DNA from: Herbiconiux sp. A18JL235
GTDB lineage: Bacteria; Actinomycetota; Actinomycetes; Actinomycetales; Microbacteriaceae
DNA length: 64,000 nt
Assembly: GCF_040939305.1 (NCBI RefSeq)
Contig: NZ_CP162511.1
Span: forward strand, 1,550,001 to 1,614,000
Direction of reading: 5' to 3'
Part shown: positions 9,162 to 18,100 of the stretch, piece after piece
How positions within the stretch are numbered: the stretch's first letter is position 1
Layout of the letters: each line of letters starts with the position of its first letter
Notes under the pieces: model-generated
The model's input: only the letters and a program-made list of their open reading frames with translations
Told to the model about the DNA's origin: nothing
Database searches by the model: none
Made by a program: the position numbers and the translations under genes

Positions 9162-10184
9162 TCAGCCCAGTGCGCCCACCCACTCGGTGCTGCCGTCGTC
9201 GAACGACTGCTCCTTCCAGATCGGCACCGTCGCCTTCACATCGTCGACGAGCGCGGCGCAGGCCGCGAAGGCCTCGGCCCGGTGCGCCGACGAGACGGCG
9301 GCGCCGAGCGCCAGATCACCGACGACGAGATCACCGACCCGGTGCGTGACGGCGAGCGCCACCTCGGGGTGAGTCGCCGCGACGCGCTCCGCCGCCGCAC
9401 GCAGGAACGAGGAGGCGTCAGGATGCGCGGTGTACGACAGCGCAGTGACACCGCGGCCCTCGTCGTGGTCGCGCACGACACCCGCGAAGGTCACGACGGC
9501 GCCGGCGGTCGCCGTCGCCACGGCGTCGGAGCACTCTTCCACAGTGATCGGCGTCTCGGAGATCCGCGTCAGCGCCACCCGCCCCGAACCCGCTGCGGGG
9601 GCACCCGCACCGCCGCTCGCGCCCGCACCGCCGCCCGCGCCAGCGCCCGCACTGGCACCAGCACCGGCACCAGCACCGGCGTCCGCACCCCCGCCACCGC
9701 GCGCGTGATCGCCCCCGTGCACCTGATCCACAAGATGATCGAGCACCTCCGCCAGCACCCCGAGCCCGTCGCGCACCCCGCCCCGCGACCCGGGAAGGTT
9801 CACCACGATCGTGCGTCCCGCAACTCCGGCGACCCCGCGGGAGAGCACCGAGAGCGGGGTCGCGGAGGTGCCGCGCCGCCTGATCTCCTCCGCCACACCC
9901 GGAAGCTCGAGATCGAGCAACGGCCTGGTCTGCTCGGGCGTGCGATCGGTGGGGTTCGCCCCCGTGCCACCCGTGGTGACGACGAGCCCGGCGCCGGAGT
10001 CGACGGCGGCGCGCAGCGCCCTGCCGACCGGCTCCCCGTCGGCGACCACCTCCACCGCGACCGCCCATCCGCGGCCCTCGAGCCACTCCCGGATGATCGG
10101 TCCGGTCTCGTCGTCGTAGACCCCTGTCGCCGCGCGCGTCGAGGCCACGACGACCCGAGCATCCATCACGCCGCCGTCGCTCAT
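9162..10184 (-). CDS. MogA/MoaB - MoaE fusion protein (molybdenum cofactor biosynthesis)
   Basis: A 340-residue fusion of two Moco enzymes. Residues about 8-160 are MogA/MoaB-like (molybdopterin adenylyltransferase), with VTTGGTGANPTDRTPEQ and VNLPGSRGGVRDGL. Residues about 216-340 are MoaE, the large subunit of molybdopterin synthase, with HRVGDLVVGDLALGAAVSS and VPIWKEQSF. Between them is an Ala/Gly linker (about 165-215) encoded by a microsatellite-like stretch. The start is ATG 10184, overlapping the moaC stop (ATGA); a second in-frame ATG at 10166 is possible. The fusion joins step 2 (MPT synthase) with adenylation. The partner MoaD is encoded at 13320. Confidence 0.88.
   Translation of the reverse strand: MSDGGVMDARVVVASTRAATGVYDDETGPIIREWLEGRGWAVAVEVVADGEPVGRALRAAVDSGAGLVVTTGGTGANPTDRTPEQTRPLLDLELPGVAEEIRRRGTSATPLSVLSRGVAGVAGRTIVVNLPGSRGGVRDGLGVLAEVLDHLVDQVHGGDHARGGGGADAGAGAGAGASAGAGAGGGAGASGGAGAPAAGSGRVALTRISETPITVEECSDAVATATAGAVVTFAGVVRDHDEGRGVTALSYTAHPDASSFLRAAAERVAATHPEVALAVTHRVGDLVVGDLALGAAVSSAHRAEAFAACAALVDDVKATVPIWKEQSFDDGSTEWVGALG
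9600..9706 (-). repeat. Ala/Gly-coding simple repeat in the MogA-MoaE linker
   Basis: A 6/12-bp simple repeat on the coding strand (variants of GGTGCCGGTGCT and GGCGCGGGC) encodes alternating Ala and Gly. It forms the flexible tether between the two domains. Such tracts are prone to length change. Confidence 0.75.
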
Positions 10185-10660
10185 GCCTGCTCCCAGTCGC
10201 CGCTCGCTCCACCCGACTTCGCGAGCACCTTCACCTCGCCGATCACCGCGGCGCGGTCGACCGCCTTGATCATGTCGTAGACCGTGAGCGCCGCGATCGA
10301 GGCGGCGGTGAGCGCCTCCATCTCCACACCGGTCACACCCGTCGTCTTCACCGTCGCGACGATGCGCACCGACGATCCGGCGGGCTCGAAGTCGACGGCG
10401 GCCGAGGAGATCGGCAGGGGGTGGCACAGTGGCACGAGCGACGAGGTCTGCTTCGCGCCCAGGATGCCGGCGACCCGCGCCACCGCCAGCGCCTCACCCT
10501 TCGGCAGCTCGCCCGCCACCAGCAATCGCATCACCTCGGGGGTGGTGTGGAGCACAGCCTGCGCGGTGGCCTGTCGCTTCGTCACCGCCTTCTCCGACAC
10601 GTCGACCATGCGCGCGGAGCCGTCGGCCCCGAGGTGGGTGAGCTCGTCGCCGTCAGCCAT
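10181..10660 (-). CDS. moaC: Cyclic pyranopterin monophosphate synthase accessory protein MoaC
   Basis: MoaC converts the MoaA product (3',8-cyclo-GTP) to cyclic pyranopterin monophosphate, the first stage of Moco synthesis. The 159-residue length is standard. Family blocks are complete: MVDVSEKAVTKRQA, SLVPLCHPLPIS, TGVEMEALTAAS and YDMIKAVDR. It overlaps moeA upstream by 8 bp and MogA-MoaE downstream by 4 bp, so the three are one coupled operon reading moeA-moaC-mogA/moaE. Confidence 0.97.
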   Translation of the reverse strand: MADGDELTHLGADGSARMVDVSEKAVTKRQATAQAVLHTTPEVMRLLVAGELPKGEALAVARVAGILGAKQTSSLVPLCHPLPISSAAVDFEPAGSSVRIVATVKTTGVTGVEMEALTAASIAALTVYDMIKAVDRAAVIGEVKVLAKSGGASGDWEQA

Positions 10661-12038
10661 CGATCCTCCAGTAGTCGAGTTCGTCGCCCGCCGAGACCTC
10701 GGCGGTGCCGACAGGCACGTGCACGAGAACTGTGGAGGCGGCGTAGGAATGCAGCAGGTGACTCGACGGGCCGCCCACGAGTTCGAGTGCTCCGTCGTCG
10801 TTCAGCACGCCGCGGCGCAGCTGATGGTGTCCGGCAGGAGAGGTGAACGGATGCGCGGCCGGCGCCCTCCTGTTCTCGCGCAGCACAGGGGAGACCCCCA
10901 GCGTGCCCCGGAGAGCCGGGCGCAGGAACGCCTCGAACGAGACGAGTGCGCTCACCGGGTTGCCGGGCAGGCAGACCGTGGGGATCGCCGGGCCGGGGGT
11001 GTCTGCGTCGCCGAGCCGCAGCATCCCGAACCCCTGCGGGCCACCGGGCTGCATCGCCACCTTCACGAACGAGACCCCGCGGGGCCCGAGCGCGTCGCGC
11101 ACCACCTCGCGCACGCCCGCGCTCACGCCGCCGACCGTGACGACGACGTCGTGGTGCGGTGCGTGCTCGTCGAGCAGTTCGAGCAGCACCTCGGCGTCGT
11201 CGGATCGGCAGGGCACCGGGGTGACCGCGCAGCCGATCTCGAGCAGTGCCGCCGTGAGTGCTGCGCTGTTGGCGTCGAAGATCTGGCCGGGTGCGAGCAG
11301 CGACCCCGGGTCGCGGATCTCGTGTCCCGTCGACACCAGCAGCACCCTGGGGCGGGCGCGCACGGTGATCTCGATGGCTCCGGTTCCGGCGATGACGCCG
11401 AACTGGGCGGGGCCGAGTTCGGTCGACGCGGGCAGAAGCACCTCGCCCGTGGCGACGTCGCTTCCGGCGGCACGGATGAACGTGCCCGGGTCGACGGGGG
11501 AGGCGAACGCGACGACAGGCGCGGCCGCCGGAGGCTCCGGAGGCCCCGCGGCCTCCGCAGGCGCGGCCTCGCCAGGCACGGTCTCCCGGGCCTGCCCTGC
11601 ATGATTCTGGCCGGAGCGTGCCTGGCCCCTCACCTGGGACGGGAAGACCGGCGGGTCGGCCCGCTCGATCTGCACGACGGCGTCGGCTCCCCGCGGAACG
11701 GGTGCCCCGGTCATGATGGGTGTCGCCGTGCCGCCGAGGTGCTCGCCGGCCGCGTCGCCCGCCGCGATGCGCTGAACGACGCGGAGCGTGACGGGGGAGT
11801 CGGCGGTGGCGGAGGCGAGGTCGGCGGCGAGCACCGCGTAGCCGTCCATCTGCGAGTTGTCGAAGGCAGGGAGGCTCGACGGCGCACGCAGGTCGTCGGC
11901 GAGAACACGACGACGGTAGAGCTCGGGCGAAGCGGCCATCATCGCCGCGTCGACGGGGAGTGTCTCGATCCCGAGCGCCTCGGAGACGGGCGCGAGCAGC
12001 GCCGAGATCTCGCGCCTGTGGTCGTCGATGGTTCGCAC
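10653..12038 (-). CDS. moeA: Molybdopterin molybdotransferase MoeA
   Basis: MoeA inserts molybdate into adenylated molybdopterin. The MoeA hallmark FDNSQMDGYAV is at residues 59-69, TPIMTGAPVPRGADAV at about 105-120, the MoCF domain with LLVSTGHEI, VTVGGVSAG and CLPGNPVSA, and a C-terminal beta domain. Residues 128-173 are a Gln/Gly/Pro/Ala-rich insert not needed by the fold. Start chosen at GTG 12038 because the next upstream sequence is repeat DNA; CAGGAT lies 6 nt before it, so a leaderless start is possible. A GGAGG touches the GTG too closely to be a good ribosome site. It heads the moeA-moaC-mogA/moaE operon, divergent from moaA. Confidence 0.92.
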   Translation of the reverse strand: MRTIDDHRREISALLAPVSEALGIETLPVDAAMMAASPELYRRRVLADDLRAPSSLPAFDNSQMDGYAVLAADLASATADSPVTLRVVQRIAAGDAAGEHLGGTATPIMTGAPVPRGADAVVQIERADPPVFPSQVRGQARSGQNHAGQARETVPGEAAPAEAAGPPEPPAAAPVVAFASPVDPGTFIRAAGSDVATGEVLLPASTELGPAQFGVIAGTGAIEITVRARPRVLLVSTGHEIRDPGSLLAPGQIFDANSAALTAALLEIGCAVTPVPCRSDDAEVLLELLDEHAPHHDVVVTVGGVSAGVREVVRDALGPRGVSFVKVAMQPGGPQGFGMLRLGDADTPGPAIPTVCLPGNPVSALVSFEAFLRPALRGTLGVSPVLRENRRAPAAHPFTSPAGHHQLRRGVLNDDGALELVGGPSSHLLHSYAASTVLVHVPVGTAEVSAGDELDYWRIDG

Positions 12039-12117
12039 GCCTCCATCCTGCCCCACCGGGCGGCGCCCCGGCCCGGCCGTCCGTCGTCCCACTGTGTCCT
12101 GTCGCATGCTGCGCCGC

Positions 12118-12186
12118 GCATCCGCGCATCCGCGCATCCGAGCATCCGCGCTTCCTGGCAGCACCCTCCTTCCTGGCAGCACTCTC
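12118..12186. repeat. Two short tandem arrays between moeA and moaA
   Basis: First array: four GCATCC cores at 12118, 12126, 12134 and 12142, period 8 bp. Second array: two 18-bp copies of CTTCCTGGCAGCACYCTC at 12151-12168 and 12169-12186, differing at one base. They fill the divergent intergenic region just upstream of the moaA -10 box, so they may influence either promoter. Confidence 0.8.
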
Positions 12187-12198
12187 CCGTCAGCGGGT

Positions 12199-12204
12199 TA
12201 CGCT
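12199..12204 (+). promoter_or_regulatory. -10 box of moaA (probably leaderless)
   Basis: TACGCT ends 6 nt before the moaA ATG at 12211. The intervening GAGGGG resembles a ribosome site but would lie upstream of the predicted transcription start. The pattern matches about ten other genes here. Confidence 0.5.
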
Positions 12205-12210
12205 GAGGGG

Positions 12211-13320
12211 ATGAGCGTCGCACTGGGTATGCCGGGGATGCGCGCGGGCGACCCGCGGCCCTCCGGGCGCGCCGACGGCGGCGTGGCGCAGCTTCCCTCC
12301 GAGCGGCCCGCAGTGCCGACCCTGCTCGACCGCTTCGGCCGTGAGGCCACCGATCTGCGCATCTCGCTCACCGATCGCTGCAACCTCCGCTGCACCTACT
12401 GCATGCCCGCCGAGGGTCTCCCGTTCCTCCCGCCGCCCGCGCTCCTGTCGCTCGACGAGATCACGCGGCTCGCGCGGATCGCCGTCACCGAGTTCGGGGT
12501 GCGGCAGATCCGCTTCACCGGCGGAGAGCCGCTGCTGCGACGCGACCTCGTCGACATCGTGCGCTCCGTCGCCGCGCTCGAGCCGCGGCCCGAGATCTCG
12601 CTCACCACGAACGCCATCGGCCTGGCCTCCCGCGCCCAGGCGCTGGCCGAGGCCGGGCTCGACCGGGTGAACGTGTCGCTCGACTCGATCCACCCCGACA
12701 CCTTCGCCGCGATCACCCGGCGACCCTTCCTCGACCGGGTGCTGGCCGGCATCGACGCGGTGCGCGCATCCGGTCTCACCCGCACCAAGATCAACGCCGT
12801 GCTCATGCCGGGCATCAACGACGACCAGGCCGTCGACCTGCTCGCCTGGGCGCTTGCCGGAGGGCACCAGTTGCGCTTCATCGAGCAGATGCCCCTCGAC
12901 GCCGACCACGGATGGAGCCGGGAGTCGATGATCACGGCAGAAGGCATCCGCGAGCGGATCGCCGAGAGGTACCTGCTCACCCCCGACCCGGCGCCACGCG
13001 ACGGTGCTCCCGCCGAGCTGTTCGAGGTGCGCGAGCACGGAGACGATCGACTGCTCGGACTCGTCGGCGTGATCGCCTCGGTCACCGAGCCGTTCTGCTC
13101 CGACTGCCGACGCACCAGACTCACCGCGGAGGGTGCTGTGCGCAGCTGCCTGTTCTCGCACGACGAGATCGACCTGCTCGGCCCGATGCGGGCGGGGGCG
13201 GGCGACGCGGAGGTCGCCGACCTCTGGCGCGGAGCGATGTGGGCGAAGCCCGCGGGGCACCGCATGAACGAGCTCGGCTTCACCCAGCCCGAGCGCCCGA
13301 TGAGCGCGATCGGCGGCTGA
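12211..13320 (+). CDS. moaA: GTP 3',8-cyclase MoaA (radical SAM)
   Basis: MoaA makes 3',8-cyclo-GTP from GTP, the first step of Moco synthesis. The radical-SAM CxxxCxxC cluster ligands are C57, C61 and C64 (TDRCNLRCTYCMP); the C-terminal GTP-binding 4Fe-4S ligands are C296, C299 and C313. The SAM motif FTGGEPLLRRDL is present. Length 369 is normal with a 40-residue N-terminal extension. The usual C-terminal GG is present (SAIGG). The ATG at 12211 is chosen for its -10 spacing and because upstream frame is tandem repeat. moaD follows with a 1-nt overlap. Confidence 0.97.
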   Translation: MSVALGMPGMRAGDPRPSGRADGGVAQLPSERPAVPTLLDRFGREATDLRISLTDRCNLRCTYCMPAEGLPFLPPPALLSLDEITRLARIAVTEFGVRQIRFTGGEPLLRRDLVDIVRSVAALEPRPEISLTTNAIGLASRAQALAEAGLDRVNVSLDSIHPDTFAAITRRPFLDRVLAGIDAVRASGLTRTKINAVLMPGINDDQAVDLLAWALAGGHQLRFIEQMPLDADHGWSRESMITAEGIRERIAERYLLTPDPAPRDGAPAELFEVREHGDDRLLGLVGVIASVTEPFCSDCRRTRLTAEGAVRSCLFSHDEIDLLGPMRAGAGDAEVADLWRGAMWAKPAGHRMNELGFTQPERPMSAIGG

Positions 13321-13574
13321 TGAGCGTCACCTTCACCTACTTCGCGGCGGCCAAAGCGGCCCTCGGTCGGCCCTCGGAGCAGCTCGACGCCGCCGGACGC
13401 ACGATCGCGTCGGTGCTCGACGAGCTCGCCGCGGGGACTGCCGACGCCGCCACGACGGCGACCGTGCTGGGGCGGTGCAGCTTCCTGCACAACACGCGGG
13501 CGACGAAGGAACTCTCGACGGTGCTCGCCGACGGCGACACGGTCGACGTGCTGCCGCCGTTCGCCGGGGGGTGA
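13320..13574 (+). CDS. moaD: Molybdopterin synthase small subunit MoaD
   Basis: An 84-residue ubiquitin-like sulfur carrier. The C-terminal PPFAGG ends in the essential Gly-Gly that is adenylated by MoeB and thiocarboxylated before donating sulfur to molybdopterin with MoaE. The ATG at 13320 overlaps the moaA stop by one base (TGATG). MoaE, its partner, is fused to MogA at 9162-10184, and its activator MoeB is the convergent neighbour. Confidence 0.95.
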   Translation: MSVTFTYFAAAKAALGRPSEQLDAAGRTIASVLDELAAGTADAATTATVLGRCSFLHNTRATKELSTVLADGDTVDVLPPFAGG

Positions 13575-13662
13575 GGGCGCCAGCCTCGTCGGAGGTACGG
13601 CACAGGCTTGCCGGGTGTGCCGGGCGCGGAGGCTGCAGGGCTCGCCGGGTTCGCCTGGATCG

Positions 13663-14967
13663 TCAGTAGCGGGGCTTGCCTGGTTCGATCTCGCGCACCC
13701 AGGCGTCGATGCCGCCACGGACGAACACGACGTCGTCCCAGCCGTTCTGCTGCAGCAGCTGCGCGGCGTGAGCCGAACGCGTGTCGTGGTGGCAGTAGAG
13801 CACGACCTTCTCCTGCGGCGGAAGCACCTCGCGGGCCGCGTCGCTCAGCACGTTGCCGAGCGGAACGAGGTGCGCGCCCTCGATGGCGACCAGCTCGTGC
13901 TCGTAGCTCTCGCGCACGTCGACCAGCACGAAGTCGGCGTCGCCGCGGTCACGGGCGTCGAGCATCTCCTTGAGCTCGGTGGGGGAGACGGATGCGGGGG
14001 AGACGGATGCGGGGGCGGCCGGGCGCGAGGTCTCGGCTCCTGGGGCTGTGGCGCTCGCCGAGGCCGTGGTGGCCGTGGTGGCCGCCTGCCGCTCGAACAG
14101 GCGGGTGGCGGGGCTGGAGGCGCCGACCCCCTGCACCTTTGCGTCGTACGGCTCGCCGATGTTCGCGGCGCCGCGGGTCGCTCCCCTCGTGCCAGGGCGG
14201 ATCGCCGACTTCCCGAACGGCACCTCGCGCCAGCTCGCGTCGAGCGCGTCGTGAACGAGCAGCCGCCCGAGCAGCACCTCGCCCCAGCCGCCGAGCAGCT
14301 TCAACGTCTCGGTCGCCAGCACGGCACCGACAGCGGCGCACACCGGACCCAGCACGCCGGCGACGGCGCAGCTCTCGGCGGGATCGGAACCCTGCTCGGG
14401 GTAGAGGTCGTCGAGTGTGCGGGCACCGTCGCCCTCCGCCGTGGCCCAGAAGACCGTGGCCTGCCCGTCGAAACGCAGCACCGAACCCCACACCATGGGT
14501 GTGCCGACGAGGGCGCAGGCGGCGTCGATCACGTACTGCACCTCGAAGTTGTCGGTGCCGTCGACCACCACGTCGTACTCCGAGACCAGTTCGAGCACGG
14601 TGTCGGGCGTGATCTCGACATCATGCTCGATCACCTCGACGAGGGGGTTGAGGGCGCGCACCGCCGCTGCGGCCGACGCGGTCTTGCGGGAGCCGACCGC
14701 CGCATCCGGGTGGATGGTCTGGCGCTGCAGATTCGAGACCTCGACGGTGTCGTGATCCACGATGCCCAGCGTGCCGACGCCGGCGGCGGCGAGGTACTGC
14801 AGCACCGGTGATCCGAGGCCGCCCGCGCCGAGCACGACGACGCGTGAGTTCTTCAGCCGTCGCTGCCCCTCCAGGCCGATGTGGGTCAGCGAGATCTGGC
14901 GCGCGTAGCGGACGAGCTCGGCTCGTGTGAGCTCGGCTGCCGGGGAGACGAGGGCTTGGCGGGGCAT
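13663..14967 (-). CDS. moeB: MoeB/ThiF-type adenylyltransferase with C-terminal rhodanese domain
   Basis: Activates the MoaD C-terminus by adenylation and probably supplies sulfur through the rhodanese domain. Residues about 12-260 are a ThiF/E1-like domain with VVLGAGGLGSPVLQYLAAAG and VVDGTDNFEVQYVIDAAC. Residues about 325-434 are rhodanese, with active-site CHHDTRS. The region that normally holds a zinc-binding CxxC (CYRCLFP type) reads ARTLDDLYPEQGSDPAESC here, so that pair of ligands is missing. An Ala/Thr/Ser linker with a duplicated PASVS (15-bp repeat at 13981-14010) joins the domains. The start at 14967 has an AAAGGAC ribosome site. Confidence 0.93.
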   Translation of the reverse strand: MPRQALVSPAAELTRAELVRYARQISLTHIGLEGQRRLKNSRVVVLGAGGLGSPVLQYLAAAGVGTLGIVDHDTVEVSNLQRQTIHPDAAVGSRKTASAAAAVRALNPLVEVIEHDVEITPDTVLELVSEYDVVVDGTDNFEVQYVIDAACALVGTPMVWGSVLRFDGQATVFWATAEGDGARTLDDLYPEQGSDPAESCAVAGVLGPVCAAVGAVLATETLKLLGGWGEVLLGRLLVHDALDASWREVPFGKSAIRPGTRGATRGAANIGEPYDAKVQGVGASSPATRLFERQAATTATTASASATAPGAETSRPAAPASVSPASVSPTELKEMLDARDRGDADFVLVDVRESYEHELVAIEGAHLVPLGNVLSDAAREVLPPQEKVVLYCHHDTRSAHAAQLLQQNGWDDVVFVRGGIDAWVREIEPGKPRY

Positions 14968-15111
14968 CGGAGTCCTTTCTGCACAACCAGCGTAGGCGGC
15001 GGATCCGTCAACAGTGTCGCCGCGCCGACCGTGATCGGGCGGGCGATTCGATACCGTAGTGCTCACCGCTCGGGCAGTCCCGCTCGTCGGCCGCAGCGAA
15101 AGGGGTGGCGC

Positions 15112-18100
15112 GTGTACTTGAAGAGCCTCACCCTCAAGGGCTTCAAGAGCTTCGCCAACCCCACCACCTTCGCCTTCGAGACCGGCGTCACCTGCGTCGT
15201 CGGTCCGAACGGCTCGGGAAAGTCGAACGTCGTCGACGCGCTGGCCTGGGTGATGGGGGAGCAGGGGGCGAAGACGCTGCGCGGCGGGAAGATGGAAGAC
15301 GTCATCTTCGCGGGCACCTCGACCAAGGGCCCGCTCGGCCGGGCCGAGGTCACGCTCACCATCGACAACGCCGACGGCGCGCTCCCCATCGACTACAGCG
15401 AGGTCACCATCTCGCGCACCCTGTTCCGCAACGGGGGCAGCGAGTACGCCATCAACGGGGAGGGGTGCCGCCTGCTCGACGTGCAGGAGCTGCTCTCCGA
15501 CTCGGGGCTCGGGCGTGAGATGCACGTCATCGTCGGTCAGGGCCAGCTCGACGCCGTGCTGCACGCCACCCCCGAGGGCAGGCGCGGATTCATCGAAGAG
15601 GCCGCCGGCATCCTGAAGCACCGCCGCCGCAAGGAGAAGACGGTGCGCAAGCTCGACGCCATGCAGGGCAACCTCACGCGGTTGAGCGATCTGGCCGGGG
15701 AGATCAGGCGCCAGCTCAAGCCGCTCGGGCGGCAGGCCGAGGTGGCCAAGCAGGCGCAATCGATCGCCGCTATCGTTCGCGACGCCAAGGCACGACTGCT
15801 CGCCGATGAGGTGGTGGGCCTGCGGGCCGCCCTCGACGCCGCGGCCCGCAGCGAGAACGAGCGCCACACCGAGCGCCTGGTGCTGCAGGAGCGGCTCGAG
15901 CAGAACCAGCTGCGCATCGGCCGCCTCGAGCAGGCGCAGGTGGGCGATGCCGTCGACCTCGCACGGCGCACCGCATTCGGTCTCGAGTCGGTGCAAGAAC
16001 GCCTGCGCAACCTGTTCAATCTAGCCACCCAGCGTCTCGCGCTGCTCGGCGGCGAAGAGGGTCTTCCCGAGGCGTCGCCGAGCGTCAGCCCGGGAATGGT
16101 CGCCGACTCGCGCGACGAAGCCGAGCGACTTCAGGGCGAGGTGCTCGCCTCGCAGCAGCGATGGGAGGCGGCGCAGCAGGCGACTGCCGCGGCGAGGGCT
16201 GCGCTCGACGCGCTCGACGAGCAGATCGCCTACCAGAGCTCCCTCGTGTCGAAGCACGACCTCGAGCTGTCGAAGCTCACCGGCCAGCTCGAGTCGGCCA
16301 ACTCCCGGCTCGCCGCCGTGCGCGGCGAGGTGCTGCGGCAGGGCAATGCCCTCGAGGCGGCCGAAGCCCGCCGTGAACGGGCCGCCGCCGACTACGCCGA
16401 GGCCGAGGAGGAGTCGGCCGAGTCGGAGCTCGACGCCACCGGCCTCGACGAGGGGTACGAGTTCGCGCAGTCGCAGGTGTTCGAGGCCGAGGCCGAGATC
16501 GAACTGCTGCGTGAAGAGCTACACACCCACGAGCGCGAGCGCGATGCCCTCGCGGCGCGCACCAGCGCGCTCGGCATGGCACTCGACCAGAAAGACGGAT
16601 CGGCAGAGCTCGTCGCCGCGCGCCTGGAGGGCATCGCCGGTCTCGTCGCCGAGCACATGAAGGTTTCGCCCGGTTACGAGGCCGCCGTCGCCGCAGCGCT
16701 CGGCAGTCTCGCTGACGCAGTGCTCGCGAACGACCAGGGTGCGGCGGTGGCGGCGGCCTCCGCGGCGGCTGCGGGTGACATGGGGCGGGTCGAGCTCGTC
16801 ATCGCGCGGCCGGGCGCGGGTTCTGGTCCGGGCCCAGGTCAGGGTTCGTCCTCGGCAGCGGGTTCGGGTGCAAATGACGAGGGACCGGCCGTCGGCGGCG
16901 GCGCGAATGGTGCCGGTGGAGGCCGCGACGGCTTGGGCCTGGGTACCGCAGCGCTGCTGCTCGAGCGTGCCCGGGCGTCCTCCGACCGGAGCGCCGTCGA
17001 CGGGGTCGTGCCCGCCGTCGACGTCGTCACCGCACCCGACGGGGTGCTCGGGGTGCTCGGCGCGGTGGCGGTGGCCGACGATCTCGAGTCCGCACGTGCG
17101 GCCTGGGCGGCGCTCGAAGAAGCTGCGGCCGGCAGTGCGGGGTCGTCCGGTGTCCGCGGTGGCTCCGGGGCGACGGGCGGGACAGATCTCGCTGCCTCGC
17201 AGCTCGCCTCGCTCACCCTGGTGACGAAGGCGGGGGAGGTGCTCTCGCGCTATGTGCTCCGCGGCGGGTCGGGGGCGACACGCTCGCGCATCGAGCTCGT
17301 CGCCGAGCGCGACTCGGCGGCGGCGCTGCTCGCCGAGGAGCACTCGATCATCGAACGGGCTCGCTTCGAGCTGGCCGAGCAGCGTGGCGTCGTGCAGGTG
17401 GCGAAGGAGCAGTCGCAGAGGGCGCTCACGGCGCTGCGCGAGTTCGATGCGAAGCTCGCCTCCCGCAGCGAACGGGTGAGCCGGCTCAAGGCGCAGCTCG
17501 ACGCCTCGGTCGCCGAGCTCGAGCGTCTCGGCAAGTCGTCGAAGCTCGCCGAGGAGAACGTCGCCCAGGCGGAGCAGGCCGCCGAGAAGGCCCGGGCAGA
17601 GCTCGACGTGGTGAGGGCGCGTCCGCGGCCGATCCTCGACGCCAGTGCTCGGGAGGGGCTGCTCGCCGAGCTCGAGTCCGCGCGCGAGCGCGAGGTCGAG
17701 GCCCGGCTGGGTGTCGAGACGGCCCGCGAGCGGGTTCGCGCCGAGCAGGCGAGAACGGCCGCGTTGGAGCGGCAGCTCGAGGCCGATCGTGCGGCGGCCG
17801 AGGCCGCGGCGCGGCGTGCGGTCATCCGTCGCCGCCAGATCGCCGCGGCGACCGACGTGGCCGAGGCACTGCCCGCGGTGCTCGACTCCGTCGACCGCTC
17901 CGTCGCCGAGGCGCGGCTCGAGCTCTCGCAGCGCGAGGCCGAGCGGGCGCAGCAGAACGAGGAGCTGCTGGCTCTGCGACGTGAGGAGGCGACTCTCCGC
18001 GAGCGGTTGCAGGCCATCACCGAGAACGTGCACGGGCTCGAACTGCAGATCTACGAGAAGAAGCTCCACCTCTCGGGCCTCCTCGAACGGGCAGCGAGTG

